Shown here piece after piece: positions 6,689 to 14,540 of a stretch of DNA of 33,016 nt. Each line of letters begins with the position of its first letter. Position 1 is the first letter of the stretch. The position numbers were made by a program, and so were the translations under genes. The stretch comes from a virus. The DNA is taken from IMG/VR virus record IMGVR_UViG_3300030518_000025, positions 1 through 33,016 of that record. One strand, 5' to 3'. The notes under the pieces are model-generated. The model did not search any database and was not told the DNA's origin. It saw only the letters and a list, made by a program, of their open reading frames with translations.

Positions 6689-8850
6689 GTCTTTGTTCCT
6701 GGTTGTGGTTTAGGTTGGCTTCTCGCGGCGATTCTGTCGGAGACCGCCTTCTCCGCTGCTGCTTTTTGATCCAGCTGCGCTTTCATGTTCATCTCTTCCC
6801 GCTTCATCTGCAGCTCTGCGTGCAGCTTCTCCTGCTCCAGCTGGAATTTCTGCTGGGCCATCTGCTGCTCGTGCTGGAACTTCCGCTCGTTCAGGGCGAT
6901 CTCCGCCTGCACTTTCGCCTGCTCTGCCTGGGACTCTGCTTCCGGCCCTTCAATCGGGGTCATGGCCTCTTTCTGGGTAGCGACGCCCTCTTTCCTCGCC
7001 TTGGCATCCTTCAGCACAGCGTCCGCGTCTTTCTGCTTCGTTTCAGCCTCAGTCTTCGTGACCTCCGCTGTCTGCTGGCGCAGGGCCAGCTTCTGCTGCT
7101 CCTGGGCTTCCGGCGACTGGGAAGCTGCCTGCATCTGCTTGATGAGATCGTTCTTGTTGAGCAGCCGGGACGTGTTGATGATGAACGCGTCAGGTATGTT
7201 GATGCCGAGGTCTTTCTTCATGGAGACCGCCTGATCGAACTGGCTGTCTTCCAGCGTCTCGCGCTGCGGCACCGAACTGATCGTCACGTCGAACTCGCCC
7301 AGCATCAAGTCGTTCACGACAGTGCCGTCGGGCTGCACCTGATTGATCGTGACATTTTCTGTGCCGCCCCCAGGCGTGTCATGGGTGATGGTGAGGATGC
7401 GTTCTTCTGTGTAGAAGGTCTGTACGAGGTCCAGCACGTTCCGGGCGATCATGAAGTCCGTCCGCACCAGACTGTCCAGCGGCTTGGCGAGGTTCGTGTT
7501 GGCGGCTTTCTTCTTTTCCTGAATCGCCTTAGCCGCAACATCCTCCCTGTCCTGCCCCTGCTGGCTGTCGGTGATGCCAGAAATCGTTTTGATGCTCTCC
7601 TCGGCCTTGTAACTGATCCGGTCGAGACCCTGCGGCGTGGCGTTAGGCTGCAGCTTCTCAATATCGTCCAGTGAATTGGCCATCTCGATCACCAGCCCTG
7701 TCTCGGCCCCGCGCTGCTCCAGCTCCTCTATCGACATCGTGGCAAGCGCCCCGCTCTTGACCTTGTAGCCGCCGTTCGCGCTGCTGTTGACGACGTGCAG
7801 CTCCTGCGATGTGACCTTGTTCAGCAGCTCCTGCGGGCCGACCAGATTCTCGACCAATCCGATAGTGGTGCCGCGCCGGAAGTACGGGAAATAAGGGATG
7901 ACTGTGAAGTGCTTGTATGGCGACCAGTCATCGTGCAGCACGACGTTGTCACAGATCACCGTCCAGCGGATACGTTTGACGAGCCGAGGGATGACCTGAT
8001 AACCGAACTGCTGGACGACTGCGGCGATGCGGTCACGATCCCAACCCTCTGGAACCGGGCGCATATTCCCCGTTTTTGGGTCGATGAAGTGTTTCTGGCG
8101 GTCCATAATGCGGTGCTGGCGCTCAATCACGCGCAGACTGCGCACAACCGGCGACTCGTCGTATGCCTGAGCCTGCCCGCCGTAGTTGGCGTTGAATGGC
8201 AGGCCGAACCTGTCACGGATGTTGTCAATGGAGTCGTAGCCGTAGGGGTAGTAGCTGTCGTCGCGGTTGCGCAGATACTCCGCATCTTCCTTACTGTACA
8301 GGATGGCGATATCGTCGGCAGTCATCCACTTCGTGACAAACACCTCGTTCCAGCTGTCCGGGTCGTGCTCCTCGGCGTCGTTGTCGACGATCACGTTCTT
8401 CGGGTTGATCGTCTCGATCCGCACTTCGCCCTGCATGGAGGCATTAAAGTCCAGCCTGACATCAAGATACCCACGGCTGGTGATAATCCCGTCTGCGAAC
8501 ATGTCGCTACGCCGCCAGTCAAGCTGATTATTGTCAGATATCTGTTTGAACACCTTCGTCAGCACGTCGGCGGTGGCAGGGTCAGCGCCGGACTTAGGCC
8601 GGAAACTGATCTCTGAGCGGTTATATATCTGCTCCCCCATTACGTTGCCGATGGTGGAGATGATTTTATTGATCGTCAGCGCGGGGCGGCGCGCGGCGCG
8701 AAGGGCTGCTCGATCTGCCTCAGTCCACTGGTTGCCCTGGAAAAATTGCTCGCAGGTATCGGCTTTCAGGACGTACTGGGCATGCCCGTTGTCCCTACAG
8801 TAGGCATAGCGATACCAGACCTTTGAAGCCGACTCGGTGTTAAGGGGCAT
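6685..8850 (-). CDS. Portal protein, P22 type, 721 aa
   Basis: Starts MPLNTESASKVWYRYAYCRD. Hallmarks of the P22-type portal family are seen: an N-terminal helical arm (EQFFQGNQWTEADRAALRAA), RPALTINKIISTIGNVMGEQ at about 55-74, ETINPKNVIVDNDAEEHDPDSWNEVFV at about 140-166, and a basic patch around KRIRWTVICDNVVLHDDWSPY. The last 150 residues form a long Gln/Glu/Lys-rich coiled coil, perhaps a barrel. It would form the dodecameric ring through which DNA is packaged. It lies 12 bp after the large terminase gene and is coupled to the scaffold gene by ATGA. The weak site AGAGAG precedes the ATG. Confidence 0.92.
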   Translation of the reverse strand: MPLNTESASKVWYRYAYCRDNGHAQYVLKADTCEQFFQGNQWTEADRAALRAARRPALTINKIISTIGNVMGEQIYNRSEISFRPKSGADPATADVLTKVFKQISDNNQLDWRRSDMFADGIITSRGYLDVRLDFNASMQGEVRIETINPKNVIVDNDAEEHDPDSWNEVFVTKWMTADDIAILYSKEDAEYLRNRDDSYYPYGYDSIDNIRDRFGLPFNANYGGQAQAYDESPVVRSLRVIERQHRIMDRQKHFIDPKTGNMRPVPEGWDRDRIAAVVQQFGYQVIPRLVKRIRWTVICDNVVLHDDWSPYKHFTVIPYFPYFRRGTTIGLVENLVGPQELLNKVTSQELHVVNSSANGGYKVKSGALATMSIEELEQRGAETGLVIEMANSLDDIEKLQPNATPQGLDRISYKAEESIKTISGITDSQQGQDREDVAAKAIQEKKKAANTNLAKPLDSLVRTDFMIARNVLDLVQTFYTEERILTITHDTPGGGTENVTINQVQPDGTVVNDLMLGEFDVTISSVPQRETLEDSQFDQAVSMKKDLGINIPDAFIINTSRLLNKNDLIKQMQAASQSPEAQEQQKLALRQQTAEVTKTEAETKQKDADAVLKDAKARKEGVATQKEAMTPIEGPEAESQAEQAKVQAEIALNERKFQHEQQMAQQKFQLEQEKLHAELQMKREEMNMKAQLDQKAAAEKAVSDRIAARSQPKPQPGTKT

Positions 8851-8862
8851 ATTTTCTCTCTG

Positions 8863-10413
8863 CTACGCCGACATGTGCGACGCGTTCGCGCGGGTACCGC
8901 GTAATCTGTCTTTCCAGGACTTCTTGCCCTTCGCCTTCGGCATCTGCGGCGGCTCACTACCCACTGCCATCTGCGCCATCCACGCCATACTGTCAACACA
9001 ATCATCGTGTACGCCAGCCGGGAAGCGCAGCATCTCATTTCTGACCGTGTCGTACCACTCGCCTGTGTGGTTGAAGCTCACCATGCCCTGCTGCATCCGG
9101 CCCTGAAGCGCCCTGCCTCGCGCCAGCTTGTCCGTAATCGGTCTGAGGACAACGATGGAGGGGTAGAAATTCGTCTCCCGCATGCGCTTTTTCAGCAGGG
9201 CCTCAATCGAGCGGTAAATCTGCCCATCCTCGACGCCAATCGTTAGACTCGCATGGTACCACTTCTTAGATAGATTTAAAATAGATTCGACGATAAAAAA
9301 AGCGTCAGCAGACTTGAACCGCACCACCTCCGCTACGTGCAGCACATCGTCGTAATCCTGCAGACCTACCGTACCGACCGTGTAATCGTTGTGAGCTTTC
9401 TCACTGATGGCGAAATCCCACGCGATGTAGACCCGGCTCTGGAGTAGCAACGGGATCGGCCCACGTTTGAACTGATCCTTGGTGAAGTAGCTGCCGTCGT
9501 CGGGTACCGGGTTCTGCTGGTACAACGCAGCCCAGAAGCGGTTGGCGATGGTCGCCTTGATCCGGCGAAGTTTAACGATATCGTAGCGGGCTTCGTGGAG
9601 GCAGTCGCCTTTCTGCCGCAGCAGCCGACCGTTCGCCGGGGCGGTGTCGTAGACGATTAAGTCAGTGTCGGTATCCAGATACTCGTCGTGCTCCGCAATC
9701 GCCGGGTATTTGACGATCTCGAACTGGTCAGCCTCCGGGTCGGCGATCATGGCCTGCTGCAGCTTGCCAGCCAGATCGTCATCGTGCCACCATGTCTGAA
9801 TGACAAGTACGCCGGCACCTGGGGCCAAGCGCGTGTAAGCCGTCGAGCCGTACCAGTCCCACAGGGACTCGCGCGTGGTGGCGCTGTCCGCCTCTTCCGC
9901 GTTCTTGATCGGGTCATCAATGACCAGGATGTGCGCGCCCTTGCCTGTGATCCCACCGCCGACACCGGCTGCGACGTAGCCGCCTGTGTCCCCGGCGATA
10001 GCCCACTCTTCCGTGGAGCGGTTGTCGGGGTTCAATCGGGCGTCGAACACAGTCTGAAACGCAGGGTCGTCGAACAGGGCCTTGATCTTCTTGGAGAACC
10101 CCATCGCCAGGGAGATGTTGTACGAGCAGGCGATGAATTCGTGATCCGGGTGTCGTCCAAGGTGCCACGCCGGGAACATCTTGGAGGCCAACTCACTCTT
10201 ACCATGACGCGGCGGCATCAAGAGCATCAACCGTGGGCTTAAGCCAGCCGCTACGTCGTCGCTGAACCTCTCCAACCGCCTGCAGATATCCTCATGCACC
10301 CAGCCAGCCATGTACTTCGGGTTCATGCGCCGCACGAACGACAGCAGCTTTCTGCGCGCCATGATCCGGCTCGCCATCTCCTGCTTGGCGGCGAGCGCGG
10401 GCTTAGTCGTCAC
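8863..10413 (-). CDS. terL: Terminase large subunit, 516 aa
   Basis: The packaging motor ATPase and nuclease. Walker A is MPPRHGKS at 66-73 and Walker B with its following acids is HILVIDDP at 161-168. The RNase H-like nuclease domain shows AWDFAISEKAHNDYTV with Asp at 333 and 343 and VHDDCVDSM at 468-476. The length is usual for this family. It overlaps the small terminase gene by 11 bp, so translation is probably coupled, and it is followed by the portal gene. The PPRHGKS and DWYGSTAYTRLAPGAGVLVIQTWWH segments are typical of large terminases from many podoviruses and siphoviruses. Packaging type (cos or headful) cannot be told from the sequence. Confidence 0.95.
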   Translation of the reverse strand: MTTKPALAAKQEMASRIMARRKLLSFVRRMNPKYMAGWVHEDICRRLERFSDDVAAGLSPRLMLLMPPRHGKSELASKMFPAWHLGRHPDHEFIACSYNISLAMGFSKKIKALFDDPAFQTVFDARLNPDNRSTEEWAIAGDTGGYVAAGVGGGITGKGAHILVIDDPIKNAEEADSATTRESLWDWYGSTAYTRLAPGAGVLVIQTWWHDDDLAGKLQQAMIADPEADQFEIVKYPAIAEHDEYLDTDTDLIVYDTAPANGRLLRQKGDCLHEARYDIVKLRRIKATIANRFWAALYQQNPVPDDGSYFTKDQFKRGPIPLLLQSRVYIAWDFAISEKAHNDYTVGTVGLQDYDDVLHVAEVVRFKSADAFFIVESILNLSKKWYHASLTIGVEDGQIYRSIEALLKKRMRETNFYPSIVVLRPITDKLARGRALQGRMQQGMVSFNHTGEWYDTVRNEMLRFPAGVHDDCVDSMAWMAQMAVGSEPPQMPKAKGKKSWKDRLRGTRANASHMSA

Positions 10414-11035
10414 GCATCACCTCATCGAACGCCACATCCTCGATCTCACCCTTGATCAGCTTCAGCAGATCGGCGTCGGAGGCTCGTTCGAGGCGCTTCA
10501 TAGTGAGGTCGCCCGTGATGTTTATGTCAATTTTTTTGGTGTTTTCTTGATAATATCCGCACATTCTTCCGATTTCCCGCCATGCGCCTGTCAAAGCGGT
10601 CGGGTCGGCCAGTGTGCGAGCCATGTCAGCAGCCTCCAGGAAGCCGTCCATGACCTTTTTACGGGTCATCTGTGCCGCAGCCACGTACAGGGCTTTTTCG
10701 GCGTCGTATATCCTTAAAATCGCCGGGTCTTTTGCCAGCCGGTAACACATTGCTCCACTATCGGCATAACCCGCGCGGTAACTGGCGCTCAGGATCGTCT
10801 CGCCAGCAGCCCACTCTTTGACGAAAATTTTCTGTTTTTCGGTGAGCGGTCGATTAGGGTTTTGGGTTTCGATGATGGCGATCTTGCCGCCGTTGGTCGG
10901 TGTCTTGCGGAGCGCAGCGATGCGCTTAGCCTGCCCTTCCGGGGAGGCATTTTGTTTTGACCTTAGTCGGGGTTTCGGGGTGAGGTCGTCCCTGGCCCTG
11001 ATTTTCAGGTCGGCGGGGTCTTTGCGTTTGGTCAT
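10403..11035 (-). CDS. terS: Terminase small subunit, 210 aa
   Basis: I choose the ATG at 11035 (MTKRKDPADLKIRARDDLTP); a GTG one codon earlier (11038) is possible. A helix-turn-helix-like region NRPLTEKQKIFVKEWAAGET to YRAGY at about 61-90 is typical of small terminases, followed by a helical domain and a short acidic C-terminus (EIEDVAFDEVMRDD). It lies directly upstream of terL, as expected. No Shine-Dalgarno site is evident; instead a TCTAACTTAGA palindrome sits 9-19 bases before the ATG, where regulation could act. Role: DNA recognition for packaging. Confidence 0.8.
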   Translation of the reverse strand: MTKRKDPADLKIRARDDLTPKPRLRSKQNASPEGQAKRIAALRKTPTNGGKIAIIETQNPNRPLTEKQKIFVKEWAAGETILSASYRAGYADSGAMCYRLAKDPAILRIYDAEKALYVAAAQMTRKKVMDGFLEAADMARTLADPTALTGAWREIGRMCGYYQENTKKIDINITGDLTMKRLERASDADLLKLIKGEIEDVAFDEVMRDD

Positions 11036-11043
11036 CACGCGAG

Positions 11044-11054
11044 TCTAACTTAGA
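11044..11054. promoter_or_regulatory. Palindrome TCTAACTTAGA upstream of the terminase gene
   Basis: Identical to the core of the palindrome at 18779-18799, located 9-19 bases before the terminase small subunit start. Confidence 0.6.
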
Positions 11055-11267
11055 TCGTAAATCTTTTCAGAAAAATTTTTATGAAAATTTCTGGGTTACG
11101 TCGGTCTGGGTCCCTCACCTACCCCTCGTCATCAGCCGCCCCCACTTCGGTTTCCGCACCCAGCGCCCGGATAAGGAGTCTCTTTTACCCCGGCCACGCA
11201 GCAAGGAACTCCAAGCATTCCGAACCCCGCTCCGAGTTCTTGGCGCTCGCCACCACACATCCAACCA

Positions 11268-11294
11268 CAAGGACACGGTGAGGCTGTGTCCTTG
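11268..11294 (+). terminator. Hairpin, terminator-like copy 1 (no T-tract)
   Basis: CAAGGACAC pairs with GTGTCCTTG around a 9-base loop. It is a variant of the two hairpins at 11591 and 11819, with a compensating base-pair change (A-T for G-C), but the T-rich tail is missing. It precedes the first early gene. Confidence 0.7.
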
Positions 11295-11340
11295 GTCTGT
11301 CTGCCTTGGTGTTGTCTATACATTAACCAAGGAGATAGTC

Positions 11341-11586
11341 ATGGCATCAGCACTCACCAAGGCGCAGCTGGAAGCGGAGAACGCAGCACTACGCGCAGAG
11401 ATCGCGACATTGAAGGAGCAGGCGCTCAATGCTGCGTCAGTAGCAAGCTCCGTCAACCGGATGCACAAGCAGGCATCGGGTGCGCCGCAATACGTCAAAC
11501 CCCAGTGGCAGATAGATCGTGCTGCCGCCATGGAAGCAGCGCGCGCGTTGGCGATGACCAAGCACGTCATTGCCAAGGTTGGGTAA
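11341..11586 (+). CDS. Early small coiled-coil protein, 81 aa
   Basis: First rightward gene. The start MASALTKAQLEAENAALRAE is set by AAGGAG 6 bases upstream. Residues 6-30 form a heptad-like helix (LEAENAALRAEIATLKEQAL) that looks like a short leucine-zipper dimer motif. The rest is Ala-rich and polar. It is bracketed by the hairpins at 11268 and 11591, so it may be a separate short transcript. No family recognised. A regulatory or host-takeover role is possible but not shown. Confidence 0.7.
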   Translation: MASALTKAQLEAENAALRAEIATLKEQALNAASVASSVNRMHKQASGAPQYVKPQWQIDRAAAMEAARALAMTKHVIAKVG

Positions 11587-11590
11587 TTCT

Positions 11591-11632
11591 GCAAGGACGC
11601 GGTAAGGCTGCGTCCTTGCTCTTTTTGCTTTT
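11591..11632 (+). terminator. Intrinsic terminator, copy 2
   Basis: GCAAGGACGC and GCGTCCTTGC form a 10 bp stem with loop GGTAAGGCT, followed by TCTTTTTGCTTTT. It begins 4 bases after the stop of the 81 aa gene. Confidence 0.85.
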
Positions 11633-11657
11633 GTGTTCATTACCTAGGAGAACGAAC

Positions 11658-11813
11658 ATGGAATACATCAACGTGTGGGCAGACGGGTCGTGGTGCTTCG
11701 ACTCAGAACTATCAGAAATGAAACACAGGAGCGATGACGTTACGCGCGTAGCAATCCCAGATGGTGCGTGCGACGAACAGATGGACGAGTTGGCGATGAG
11801 CGCTGTTTCTTAA
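11658..11813 (+). CDS. Early small hypothetical protein, 51 aa
   Basis: MEYINVWADGSWCFDSELSE, start set by AGGAG upstream of the ATG at 11658. Acidic, with two Trp and two Cys; reads WADGSW..D.el.....SDDvt.v.iPd, a pattern I have seen in small phage proteins without known role. It lies between two near-identical terminators (11591 and 11819), so each hairpin-gene unit looks like a cassette. Length and clean start support a real gene; function unknown. Confidence 0.65.
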   Translation: MEYINVWADGSWCFDSELSEMKHRSDDVTRVAIPDGACDEQMDELAMSAVS

Positions 11814-11818
11814 ACCCT

Positions 11819-11860
11819 GCAAGGACGCGGTAAGGCTGCGTCCTTGCTCTTTTTGCTTTT
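11819..11860 (+). terminator. Intrinsic terminator, copy 3
   Basis: The same hairpin and T-tract as at 11591; 47 bases from the first stem base (11819-11865) are identical to 11591-11637. It follows the 51 aa gene. Confidence 0.85.
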
Positions 11861-11899
11861 GTGTTGTTCCCTATCATTCAATCACTCAGGAGAATCATC

Positions 11900-12364
11900 A
11901 TGGCCACAGCTGTACAAACTAAAGTAATCGAAGCAATGCGCAACGCAAAGAAACAACCGATTGATCTCGGCGCAAATCTCAATCAACCAAAACCAGTTGC
12001 TGCTACCGAAGCAGAGTTGGCCGAACCAAGCATGGCGCAGATCGTTTGGGATTTGACGCGCAACATGATGCCGAGCACACGCAGCATCATCGCATACGTC
12101 GCGCACATTTCGATCCTCACCGTCGGCACCATCGGCGCGTGGAGTTTGGTCAACTCGATGTTGGTCGGGGCGGTTGCGTTGAGCGGCGGGATGTTCTTGG
12201 CCTTCGTGGTTGGCTTGCTCGCGATGTGCATCGCGGTGTGGGCCGCGTCGAAGCTCGGTCACGTCGCGGCTGGATATATTTCCTCCGGTGCGATTGATCG
12301 CCATCTGTCGAACGCTAAAGAATCGGTGCTCGGAATATTTCGCGCAGCACCTAAGACAGCGTAA
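11900..12364 (+). CDS. Small inner-membrane protein, 154 aa
   Basis: Starts MATAVQTKVIEAMRNAKKQP with AGGAG upstream. The N-terminal 60 residues are polar; residues about 65-125 hold two hydrophobic helices (IIAYVAHISILTVGTIGAWS and LVGAVALSGGMFLAFVVGLL AMCIAVWAA) separated by a very short turn, so it is probably an integral membrane hairpin. The C-terminus is polar. It sits in the early small-gene region, downstream of terminator copy 3. Function unknown; membrane proteins in this position may act on host functions, but nothing here proves that. Confidence 0.75.
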   Translation: MATAVQTKVIEAMRNAKKQPIDLGANLNQPKPVAATEAELAEPSMAQIVWDLTRNMMPSTRSIIAYVAHISILTVGTIGAWSLVNSMLVGAVALSGGMFLAFVVGLLAMCIAVWAASKLGHVAAGYISSGAIDRHLSNAKESVLGIFRAAPKTA

Positions 12365-12368
12365 CTAA

Positions 12369-12398
12369 AACTCAGGCCGCAGAACATCGCGGCCAGTT
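12369..12398 (+). other. Hairpin before the 96 aa membrane gene
   Basis: GGCCGC and GCGGCC form a 6 bp stem (loop 8) extended after a 2-base bulge by AACT and AGTT. It lies just before the AAGGAG of the next gene and lacks a T-tract, so it is more likely a leader or processing structure than a terminator. Confidence 0.55.
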
Positions 12399-12410
12399 AA
12401 GGAGAGCATC

Positions 12411-12701
12411 ATGATTATAGAAAGTGGTTTGATCGTAGCACTCGGACTCACGTTCATGTGGTTCAAGTGCCCATGGAAAAAAAGAATGTGGATGCTATCG
12501 AATCCTTTGCTAATGGATGTCATAGTTTTCATAATGTTGAACATTTTACATTGGGGCTCATTTTCTGGTGTGATGGTCGCAGCGACTGGTTCTCTGATTT
12601 GTTCTGGACTCATAACTGTCGGACGTAAATGTCTCGGGCACATTGATGCACGGATTTATTATCCGGGGATTTGGCAAGTGGATGCAGAGGAGTTGAGATG
12701 A
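12411..12701 (+). CDS. Small phage membrane protein, 96 aa
   Basis: MIIESGLIVALGLTFMWFKC, start set by AAGGAG. Hydrophobic segments at about 4-18, 33-46 and 51-71 (PLLMDVIVFIMLN, FSGVMVAATGSLICSGLITV) predict two or three membrane spans. The arrangement 'MWFKcPW..r...l.nPl..Di.vf..l..lH.GsFsGvmvAt.a.l..s' recalls a widespread small membrane protein of phages with no assigned function. It overlaps the next gene by ATGA. Confidence 0.75.
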   Translation: MIIESGLIVALGLTFMWFKCPWKKRMWMLSNPLLMDVIVFIMLNILHWGSFSGVMVAATGSLICSGLITVGRKCLGHIDARIYYPGIWQVDAEELR

Positions 12702-12868
12702 CCAACGACACAGCGGAGATAGGCAGACTACGGATCGAAACCATATATGCGCGGCTGGTCGTTGTGAAGAACACCATCACCGACAAGCAGTACGCATTGA
12801 AACAGCTTCGACTCGCGATGGAAGAAATCAAAATCATGTTTGGCGAAAAACCGAATGAACAATTCTGA
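12698..12868 (+). CDS. Small helical protein, 56 aa
   Basis: MTNDTAEIGRLRIETIYARL, ATGA overlap with the preceding membrane gene decides the start. Predicted entirely helical with regular Leu/Ile/Val spacing and mixed charge. The C-terminus overlaps the start of the next small gene at 12855. No family recognised. Confidence 0.6.
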   Translation: MTNDTAEIGRLRIETIYARLVVVKNTITDKQYALKQLRLAMEEIKIMFGEKPNEQF

Positions 12869-13073
12869 ATACTACTACGACGCACCTCAAGACGACGAAG
12901 ACGTGCTTGAGGTGAATTGCATCGACCCGGAACGTCAGTACAGCGGCGACCCATTCGACATCATCGCAGCGATGGAAGAGGAAACAGGATGCCCACTTAC
13001 CACATCATGTGTACGCACCACGGAAGGCCAGCACTCGTGCAAATTACAGCGCGTTACAGCAAGGATGCATTAA
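12855..13073 (+). CDS. Small acidic protein, 72 aa
   Basis: MNNSEYYYDAPQDDEDVLEV, starting inside the end of the 56 aa gene. The first 47 residues are acidic and protein-like (YSGDPFDIIAAMEEETG). The last 25 residues become basic and Cys/Thr-rich where they overlap another ORF starting at 12989, so the true C-terminus is doubtful: either the two genes overlap by 85 bases or a stop was lost. Function unknown. Confidence 0.5.
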   Translation: MNNSEYYYDAPQDDEDVLEVNCIDPERQYSGDPFDIIAAMEEETGCPLTTSCVRTTEGQHSCKLQRVTARMH

Positions 13074-13147
13074 CCCTCGCGTCACGCACCGCCACCAACC
13101 TGCAAATACTGTTCGCCACCAAGCCAAAGGAGAAACAGCCAATGTAG
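12989..13147 (+). CDS. Small hypothetical protein, 52 aa, overlapping its neighbour
   Basis: MPTYHIMCTHHGRPALVQIT, preceded by GAGGAAA at good spacing. It overlaps the 3' part of the 72 aa gene in another frame. Its composition (ALTLASRTATNLQILFATKP) looks more natural than the overlapping tail of the other gene, so I believe this is the real reading of 12989-13147. Function unknown. Confidence 0.5.
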   Translation: MPTYHIMCTHHGRPALVQITARYSKDALTLASRTATNLQILFATKPKEKQPM

Positions 13148-13356
13148 CGACGATCAATCAAGCGGATCACAGGATATGGTTCGTTATCCTTGTGGTGATA
13201 CGCAGAACACGAACCAGACCGGCAAATTGGCGCAGAGAGCGACCGGACTCGCAGCCAACCATCAGAACGTAAGCATCAAGGATAGCAGTGCTCAAAGCCA
13301 AAGCACGCCGGACGCTGTAACCGGCAAACCACACATACACAACCAAGGAAATAACC

Positions 13357-14496
13357 ATGAACGTCATCACACCTGAAATCGCAGCCAGCATCATCACAAC
13401 CAAGAAAACTCACGCCGCCAAGAAAATCACCGGCATCAAGAAAGACGCGATCAATGCAATCGCAGCCAAACAGATAGCTGCATCCGTCACAGCAATCATC
13501 AGCAACGTGCAAGAGTATCTGGACGAACTGCACACGCTCGCAGCCAGCAACGGATACTTCGCGCAAAACAGCATCGTGAACTCACTCGGATTCTACTGCT
13601 TGAATCAACTGCTGTGGAATTACCGGAAAGCAAAGGCAAAAACCAAACTCGTTGTCGCCTGCGGGATTGACCCATTCAATGACGGATCGGCTGAACAGGA
13701 CGAAGCAGTAAGCAAAGCACTGAACATGGTTGAGATCGGGTTCGACGCGCAGCTGCCAACATTTGACGCAACACCATTGATCGGCATATACAAGAAATTA
13801 TTTCGCGCACAGGCCAGCAACGTTATGTTCTGCCAGAAATCCCCACCACGTCAACCGATTGAAATACTCAGCGACATGCTGAACAACGACAACACCACCG
13901 ACACCAAAGCAGCATATGATGCGTTCACAAAGAAACAATCTGACTGCACATCGGCAATGCTCCAAGCTGAACGCGCGAAACAACAGCAGCTGAAGACTTT
14001 ACGCGAAGCTGCGAGCAACAAGATCGAAGCAGAGTACATACTGACTGAAATGCAGAAGACAATGCAAGGAGAGCTAACCGATGATCTGTGGAACACGGTA
14101 CCGCTCTGGCTGCAATATAAATGGACGGTCGGCGTCATGCAACAAGCAGTCAAAGCAATCGTGTTCATCGAGAACACCGAAGAGTTTCCAGACGCAAGCT
14201 ACGACCGTCTGAAAACATTGGTGCAGACAATGTACCTTGAATGTGATCTGGCGTCACGCGACCCCCAGGTCAAGACAGCGTTCGGTCTCGGCAAGCTCGA
14301 TGAACGCCATGAACTGATCAAGGCAGAAGTCGAAAAGAAACCAGCCGAACATGGACTGACCACCCTGCTCGCCAACAACATGAAATCAAAACTGGTTCGT
14401 CGCGTACCGCACAAGAAGGATGAACCCGACACAGGCATCGTCGGATTGGTCAGCACGCAGCCAGCAACACAGCCTGCGATCACACCACTGCACTAA
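13357..14496 (+). CDS. Hypothetical early protein, 379 aa
   Basis: MNVITPEIAASIITTKKTHA, start set by AAGGAA. Largely helical, Lys/Ala-rich at the start (THAAKKITGIKKDAINAIAA), with a coiled-coil-like stretch at about 205-245 (AMLQAERAKQQQLKTLREAA). No catalytic motif, signal or membrane segment found. The C-terminus is low-complexity (STQPATQPAITPLH). A terminator follows directly, and the 209 bases before it (13148-13356) hold no convincing gene. The unusually Ala/Thr/Lys-rich codon use of 13350-13520 is notable. Role unknown. Confidence 0.8.
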   Translation: MNVITPEIAASIITTKKTHAAKKITGIKKDAINAIAAKQIAASVTAIISNVQEYLDELHTLAASNGYFAQNSIVNSLGFYCLNQLLWNYRKAKAKTKLVVACGIDPFNDGSAEQDEAVSKALNMVEIGFDAQLPTFDATPLIGIYKKLFRAQASNVMFCQKSPPRQPIEILSDMLNNDNTTDTKAAYDAFTKKQSDCTSAMLQAERAKQQQLKTLREAASNKIEAEYILTEMQKTMQGELTDDLWNTVPLWLQYKWTVGVMQQAVKAIVFIENTEEFPDASYDRLKTLVQTMYLECDLASRDPQVKTAFGLGKLDERHELIKAEVEKKPAEHGLTTLLANNMKSKLVRRVPHKKDEPDTGIVGLVSTQPATQPAITPLH

Positions 14497-14503
14497 CCAC
14501 AAC

Positions 14504-14540
14504 GCCCACATCCCACAAGGATGTGGGCTTGTTTCTTTTT
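14504..14540 (+). terminator. Intrinsic terminator after the 379 aa gene
   Basis: GCCCACATCC and GGATGTGGGC form a perfect 10 bp stem with loop CACAA, followed by TTGTTTCTTTTT. It begins 7 bases after the stop codon at 14496. Confidence 0.9.

Larger units (their letters stand above)
11036..11340. promoter_or_regulatory. Divergent intergenic region between late (left) and early (right) genes
   Basis: 305 bases without a gene. Contents: a perfect TCTAACTTAGA palindrome at 11044-11054, an AT-rich block at 11057-11093 ending in an imperfect 26-bp dyad (CAGAAA and TTTCTG arms, 11068-11093), a C-rich plain stretch at 11100-11260, and a hairpin at 11268-11294. Both directions must start transcription here or nearby, but no clear sigma70 hexamer pair was found on either strand. 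Confidence 0.6.

Noticed and set aside
7795-8616. Rightward 273 aa ORF opposite the portal gene
   Set aside because: A GC-rich shadow of the portal gene; no start signals and no natural composition.
13176-13376. 66 aa rightward ORF in the gap before the 379 aa gene
   Set aside because: No ribosome site, low-complexity composition, and it overlaps the start of the next gene; 13148-13356 is left as without a confident gene.
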